Source of the DNA: Chloroflexota bacterium
Lineage (GTDB): Bacteria; Chloroflexota; Anaerolineae; J102
NCBI GenBank assembly: GCA_013151415.1
Contig: JAADII010000027.1
Span: forward strand, 1 to 36,391
Direction of reading: 5' to 3'
DNA: 36,391 bases
Shown here: positions 31,999 through 36,391 of the stretch, one piece after another
Position numbering within the stretch: position 1 is the first letter of the stretch
Layout: every line of letters begins with the position of its first letter
Position numbers and translations under genes: made by a program
Notes under the pieces: generated by a model
What the model saw: only the letters and a program-made list of their open reading frames with translations
Database searches by the model: none
Told to the model about the DNA's origin: nothing

Positions 31999-34900
31999 CT
32001 ACCGGCGCATCATGGGCAAATACATGTTCAATTGCTCGACCCGGACGAACACGGTATTGGATGCGCCGCCACCGGGACCGGGGTTGATCACCGTGACCCC
32101 GCGCGGGCCGGGTTGTTGCAGATGCGTTTGCGCGACCATGGCCCGCAACTCGTCCTTATCGATATAGGTCGTGGGCAGGGGCTCGTCATCCCAGTAAGCG
32201 GTCGCACCAACTGCGAAATCTGCTCCTTTGATCACGAGCGTGAAGCCGGGTTCGTTCATATAAGCGTGGTCTGGCGAGACCTCATCGATGCGGGGCGCGG
32301 GGTTGAGGATGGCGAAGGGTGACGAATCGGAAACGAAAGCGCTGTTCGGGGCTGCGCGCACAGCCACATCCACCACCCCGGCCCTGTTGAGCCGGCTCGC
32401 GACCACTTGCGCCTGGAGCGTGTTGGCGTCCACATAGGTGGTGGGCAGGGGCGCGCCGTCCCACAGCACCTGCGCCTGCGCGGTGAAGTTCGCGCCATGC
32501 ACCGTCAGCGTGAAGCCCGCATCGCCTACGGTGGCGCTGTTGGGGTCCAGCGAGTCGAGTTGGGGCAAGACGCCCAACGCCGTCGTTGCCCAGGTGTTGG
32601 GCCGCACCCAGCTTGCATTCTGCGGCTCGAAGGGCCAATGATAATCGTCGCCCTGATAGGCCACCCAATAATGACCCAAATCCAGGCCGATGAGATGATC
32701 CCAGCCATCCAGCACCTCTTTATCAATGCGCATCTCCATGCGCCAGCGATCATCGCCATACGTGGCCAACTGCGCCACCATGCCGCCCGGTCCGGGATTG
32801 CTGAAGCCGCCGGCGCCATTGCCCGATACGGTGTAGGCCGTGCCGTCTTCACTGATAAAGAAGCCATAATCATCTTGCTGCGCCAGCGCATCTCGGCTGT
32901 AATCCACATCCACCCGCAGCCCCGCGAAGCTCAGCGGCCCGCCGGTGGAGCGTTTCAGGCCGTCAAAGCAGGCCCAGAGATGATCGTTGGTGCGCAACAG
33001 ACGAACGACGCCCTGGCTTTTATCGGGGTATGGCGCGAGGGGTAGGCTCGCTGCCTGCGCGTAAACCGCGTCATCGCAAGAGCCATCCAGGGTGGGCGCG
33101 GCGCCGCTATAGGGGATGCTCAGCGTCTGCACGGTGAACGTGACGTCGGCCGAGCCGGTTTGATTGTTCGAATCGTTGGCCCTCAATTCGGCTTTGTGCT
33201 CACCGGGCGCCAGGCCGGCCGTTTGCAGCGCCTCACCTGCGCCTATGAATGCACCGTCGAGCCGCCAGCGCAATGCTTCACCACTGAGAGGGCCGTCCTC
33301 CGCGTCCATGGCCGCGCCGCTCAGCGTCACCAACTCACCGGCCGCGAAGCTCTGACCCTTCGTGGGCGAAGCAATATAGGCTTTGGGCTTGCGGTCGGTA
33401 AGGGTGAAGGCCGGTGAGACCGCCAAGCTGGTGTGAAATCCATCGCTGGCCAAAATGCGAATGCGCGCCTTGCCCGGTTCGCTGCCCGGCAAGCCGCTAA
33501 GATCATCCAACTTCAGCGTCACAGCGTCCGAAAAGCGGGGGTGGGGAATGTCGGTGGCGATGATGCGCCAGGTGCGGCCATCATCTGGGCTGTATTGCAC
33601 CTGATAGCGCGGCAGATCGCCATCCGGATCATGACCGCGCCAGGCAATGGTCATGTTGTCGTCATAGATTTCCCCGCCCTCTGGCTCTAGGATCTCCATC
33701 TGAGGCGCATTGGGGCCGATTTCGCGCGCGGCGATGACCTGCCCATTTTCCAGCAGCTCCAGTCGTTTCACCGTTCCGGCCGGCGCGGGAAACACCAACG
33801 TGAAAATCTGGGCTTGCCCGGCCGGAATCCCATCTATGGCTTCGGTCAGGCGGACGGTGCGATCGGTCAGCACAACGCCGTTGGGATCAACCAGCCGCAG
33901 ATGGTAGGGCGTGGGGCCGTTTTCCGCGTCGGCTGCCTTGACTTCGTCAAAGGCGAGCGTCATTTTGCGCAGCCATTTGCGGCGCATGCTCTCACTCATG
34001 GTCTGAGGCGAAATCGACCACGCATAGTTCAACTCGCCCTGATGCAAAGTGGGCGTGATGGCTCCGCTGGCGTAGACCAGCGCGCCACCCTCCCACTTAT
34101 CGGGCGCTGCGCCATTTCCTTGTCCGCTCTTTTCCACATCCGACGCGGAGCCCAGCCTGTTGAACAGCGCCTTCCAATTATAGTCACTGATCCAGCGGGG
34201 GCGGCAATAGCTCATCATGTCCGAGGCCGCATCGGGCGCGATGGGCGTGCGCGAGTTGATGTCGAATCCATAATGGCGGTCGGGTCCGGTGAAGTCGAGC
34301 TGGTTGGTGGGATAGGGATAATTGTTATCCACCCCTTCGGGCCCGCCGCAATTTACATGTTTGCGCCCCTTGTTGTGGGCCAACTCGTGGGCCAGGGTGA
34401 GACCGGCGCCGGGAAAGTTCCAATCGGCGGGCGAAGCGGGTTGCTCATCCTCACGCGGGAATTTGACCCAGGCCACATCATTGTATTCGGTCCAGGCCGT
34501 GCCCAAGACAGCGCCTCTATCCGTGCTGGTGTTCGTATGCGCATGAACCATGCCCACATAGTGCGTCGTGGCGCCATGATCATCGCATAAGTCGGGATCG
34601 TCGGTGAAAAAGTCGCGTGTGTCGAGGGAGAGGAGAATTTTCCAGGTGTCTTCCGGTATCTCATAGGGGCTGAACCAGAAGAGATGGAATTCGGCGATGT
34701 CTTCGCTCTGCTCCCATGTCCAATAAGCGAACGTAGGCCATAGGCGCTTGGCCAGATCAATCATAGGCGAGAAATTGGGATTGCTGGTCGAGGCTCTGGG
34801 CGCGTGGGTGCGCACGGGCACGAAAACGATGCAGACCGGCGCTTTCCTGGTGAAGGTGAAGGTTCCTTCGAGCGTGTCATTGTCGGGGTTATTGTCTGCA

Positions 34901-36336
34901 TAGACCCCTTCCGGATCGATCTCCGCTTGCAATTGCAGCTCTCCTTCTACGATCCAGGAAGCGGGCAGGCGGAACAACCACCCCGCTTGGCGCTGACTGC
35001 GGTCGATGTTCGCGCCTTGCTCCAAATATTGCCAAGCGTTGGCCACGGGATAGAGGGGAGAGCCGGAGAGCTCAACGCCGTTGCGAAAGCCGCGTAGAAC
35101 CGCTTCCGCCGCTGTGGCCCTGAGGCCGCTGTTGAGTCGGCCATAGACGCGCACATAGGTGGGCTTGGCCGCGACCAGGGGAACATCGTTGGCCGTGCTT
35201 TGGATGCCCTGCGTCACTTCCCATTTTTCCAGGGCCAGATCGCGGTAGACCGCGGAGGCGGAGAAGGGTAGTTTGTAGATGCGGTTTTGCGCCAGATCCG
35301 CGAAATAGATGTAGGCGTTGTCCGCGTATAGATAGTCGCCGGGCAAAAGGACATGGGCGATGATCGTCGCCTGTCCGCCAGAGAGGGGCATGCGCCGAAT
35401 GCGGCCCTCGCCCATGCGCCGTTCGGCCCAAAAGATGTATCCTCCGGCTATGTTGATGGCGTTAATGTCCCAATGCGATGGCGTGGTGTAGATCACCGTG
35501 TCGTTGCATCCGAAAAGATCGCATCTCAGACGATGGATCTCATCCCTCTTTGAGTCGGACACCTGTTTCACCCAATGAACTTCCCAAACGGGCAAGCCAA
35601 AGACCGAGTAAAAACGATACCAGATGATGCGAGCCGTGTCTGGCAGGTCGATATCGACCAAATGGTTTTTTGGGCACGGAAGCGATTCGCACGTAACCGA
35701 AGCGCTCCACAACCCTTCGGAATCCAACCAGTAGACGCCGTCGCCCGTGGCCCAAATAGCGGTCACGCCACCTACAGTTTGAGCCACAGTTTGCCGCTGG
35801 CCGCCCTCTTTGGGCGCGCGATAAATGTACTCTATTACGCCCCAATAGACATAGTCCTGATCCAAAGCCAGATCGGAAAGCGGCCTTGGCTCGCCGCTTT
35901 GCAGTTCATAAATGTTTTGCGCGACGTCGGGGTCATCCACCGTGCGACGCTTGATGACGCGGTGAGTCTCATCCACATAGTAGACGCCGCTGGCGTCGGC
36001 CGCAATGCCCTGAAAGGTGGTGCAATTGGTGGCGTTGACCTCCTCCAACGTGAGCGTCGCGTCGCCGTACAACGGTCGGCGTTTCAGAAAATAGTTTCCC
36101 GCCGGAAACTCCTCGTCCGAACAATCACTTTCCCAATAGAGCAACCCATTCCCCACGGTCCAGTCATTCAGGCCGGCCGCATCATGAAGCACCTCGATAG
36201 GCGTATCGACTGGCGAGAGGGTTGCTTCGCGGGCCGGCGTCGCGCTTGCGCTCGGCGATGCAACCAGGAAGATCAACGCCACGAGCAAGAAGACGTCGAA
36301 CAAGCGTCGCGAGAAAATGCGATGTCGCTTTTCCAT
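31999..36336 (-). CDS. Large exported multidomain protein with metzincin zinc motif
   Basis: The product has 1445 residues. A signal peptide (basic start MEKRHRIFSRR, then VFLLVALIFLVASPSASA) is followed by a beta-propeller-like region (to about 375), then a CARDB-like beta-sandwich (about 380-510; DLALEKWEVTQGIQ ... ADNNPDND). The protease-like region has HELAHNKGRKH at 650-660, the HExxHxxGxxH zinc motif of metzincins. Behind it come FN3/PKD-like domains (EILEPEGGEIYDDN; SPTKGQSFAAGELV), a CBM9-like segment (YSGAAPTLDGSCDDAVYAQA) and two IPT/TIG domains near the end. The chain finishes with MYLPMMRR, a C-terminal motif seen in many Chloroflexota exported proteins. The start is fixed by GGAGG 8 bases upstream of ATG 36336. 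It is probably a secreted metalloprotease of unknown substrate. Confidence 0.85.
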   Translation of the reverse strand: MEKRHRIFSRRLFDVFLLVALIFLVASPSASATPAREATLSPVDTPIEVLHDAAGLNDWTVGNGLLYWESDCSDEEFPAGNYFLKRRPLYGDATLTLEEVNATNCTTFQGIAADASGVYYVDETHRVIKRRTVDDPDVAQNIYELQSGEPRPLSDLALDQDYVYWGVIEYIYRAPKEGGQRQTVAQTVGGVTAIWATGDGVYWLDSEGLWSASVTCESLPCPKNHLVDIDLPDTARIIWYRFYSVFGLPVWEVHWVKQVSDSKRDEIHRLRCDLFGCNDTVIYTTPSHWDINAINIAGGYIFWAERRMGEGRIRRMPLSGGQATIIAHVLLPGDYLYADNAYIYFADLAQNRIYKLPFSASAVYRDLALEKWEVTQGIQSTANDVPLVAAKPTYVRVYGRLNSGLRATAAEAVLRGFRNGVELSGSPLYPVANAWQYLEQGANIDRSQRQAGWLFRLPASWIVEGELQLQAEIDPEGVYADNNPDNDTLEGTFTFTRKAPVCIVFVPVRTHAPRASTSNPNFSPMIDLAKRLWPTFAYWTWEQSEDIAEFHLFWFSPYEIPEDTWKILLSLDTRDFFTDDPDLCDDHGATTHYVGMVHAHTNTSTDRGAVLGTAWTEYNDVAWVKFPREDEQPASPADWNFPGAGLTLAHELAHNKGRKHVNCGGPEGVDNNYPYPTNQLDFTGPDRHYGFDINSRTPIAPDAASDMMSYCRPRWISDYNWKALFNRLGSASDVEKSGQGNGAAPDKWEGGALVYASGAITPTLHQGELNYAWSISPQTMSESMRRKWLRKMTLAFDEVKAADAENGPTPYHLRLVDPNGVVLTDRTVRLTEAIDGIPAGQAQIFTLVFPAPAGTVKRLELLENGQVIAAREIGPNAPQMEILEPEGGEIYDDNMTIAWRGHDPDGDLPRYQVQYSPDDGRTWRIIATDIPHPRFSDAVTLKLDDLSGLPGSEPGKARIRILASDGFHTSLAVSPAFTLTDRKPKAYIASPTKGQSFAAGELVTLSGAAMDAEDGPLSGEALRWRLDGAFIGAGEALQTAGLAPGEHKAELRANDSNNQTGSADVTFTVQTLSIPYSGAAPTLDGSCDDAVYAQAASLPLAPYPDKSQGVVRLLRTNDHLWACFDGLKRSTGGPLSFAGLRVDVDYSRDALAQQDDYGFFISEDGTAYTVSGNGAGGFSNPGPGGMVAQLATYGDDRWRMEMRIDKEVLDGWDHLIGLDLGHYWVAYQGDDYHWPFEPQNASWVRPNTWATTALGVLPQLDSLDPNSATVGDAGFTLTVHGANFTAQAQVLWDGAPLPTTYVDANTLQAQVVASRLNRAGVVDVAVRAAPNSAFVSDSSPFAILNPAPRIDEVSPDHAYMNEPGFTLVIKGADFAVGATAYWDDEPLPTTYIDKDELRAMVAQTHLQQPGPRGVTVINPGPGGGASNTVFVRVEQLNMYLPMMRR

Positions 36337-36391
36337 TTTTTGCCTCCTGCCTGGGAGATGCTTTACACACGAATCATGCAAAAAGGCAAAT
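36337..36391 (-). other. 5' leader of the metzincin-like gene at the window edge
   Basis: These last 55 bases contain the strong ribosome site (GGAGG on the minus strand, 36344-36348) of the gene that starts at 36336. The frame stays open upstream to a TTG/ATG-like start at 36381, but the ribosome site makes that unlikely. The promoter must lie outside the window. Confidence 0.5.

Overview
The window looks like a piece of a Chloroflexota genome (Anaerolineae-like). This is inferred from combined traits, not from a marker gene: proline-threonine linkers in exported proteins, a secreted protein ending in YLPMMRR, a very large BTAD/AAA/TPR regulator, stacked multiheme cytochromes without an MtrB-like porin, and short direct repeats decorating gene ends. 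No rRNA, tRNA, CRISPR array, complete insertion sequence or phage gene was seen.

Layout. (1) 1-1819, minus: exported DNRLRE plus beta-helix protein, broken by a frameshift and running off the left edge. (2) 2166-5558, plus: BTAD-AAA-TPR transcription regulator behind a good sigma70 promoter. (3) 5641-14173, minus: an electron-bifurcation type operon read as hdrC, hdrB, hdrA, mvhD, mvhG, mvhA and a hydrogenase maturation protease, followed by a cyclic-nucleotide-binding protein without a DNA-binding domain. A small oppositely oriented UPF0175 antitoxin-like gene with a truncated partner separates mvhG from mvhA. (4) 14174-14657: a 484-bp divergent control region. Two FNR-type palindromes (TGAT-N4-ATCA) each sit about 41.5 bp upstream of the predicted start point of their own operon; a tiny ferredoxin-motif ORF lies between them. 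(5) 14658-27231, plus: six multiheme cytochrome genes with 18, 22, 34, 9, 2 (fused to a cytochrome b) and 10 haem c motifs, 95 in all. (6) 27271-29321, minus: a chlI/chlD-type chelatase gene whose two halves are in different frames, joined at a run of nine A. (7) 29677-31647, plus: CPA2 cation/proton antiporter with TrkA domains. (8) 31653-31952: a doubtful small ORF. (9) 31999-36336, minus: a 1445-residue exported protein with a metzincin-type zinc motif.

How the genes may work together (inference). HdrABC-MvhADG would oxidise H2 in the cytoplasm and split electrons between ferredoxin and a disulfide or similar acceptor. The cytochrome b protein and the NapC-like protein would exchange electrons with the quinone pool. 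The 9-haem anchored protein, the 22-haem lipoprotein and the exported 18- and 34-haem proteins could carry electrons across the cell wall, as in extracellular electron transfer. The shared divergent control region with matching FNR-type sites suggests that the soluble hydrogenase complex and the haem conduit are induced together under low oxygen. The chelatase gene may serve cobalamin or another tetrapyrrole; its large subunit is not in the window.
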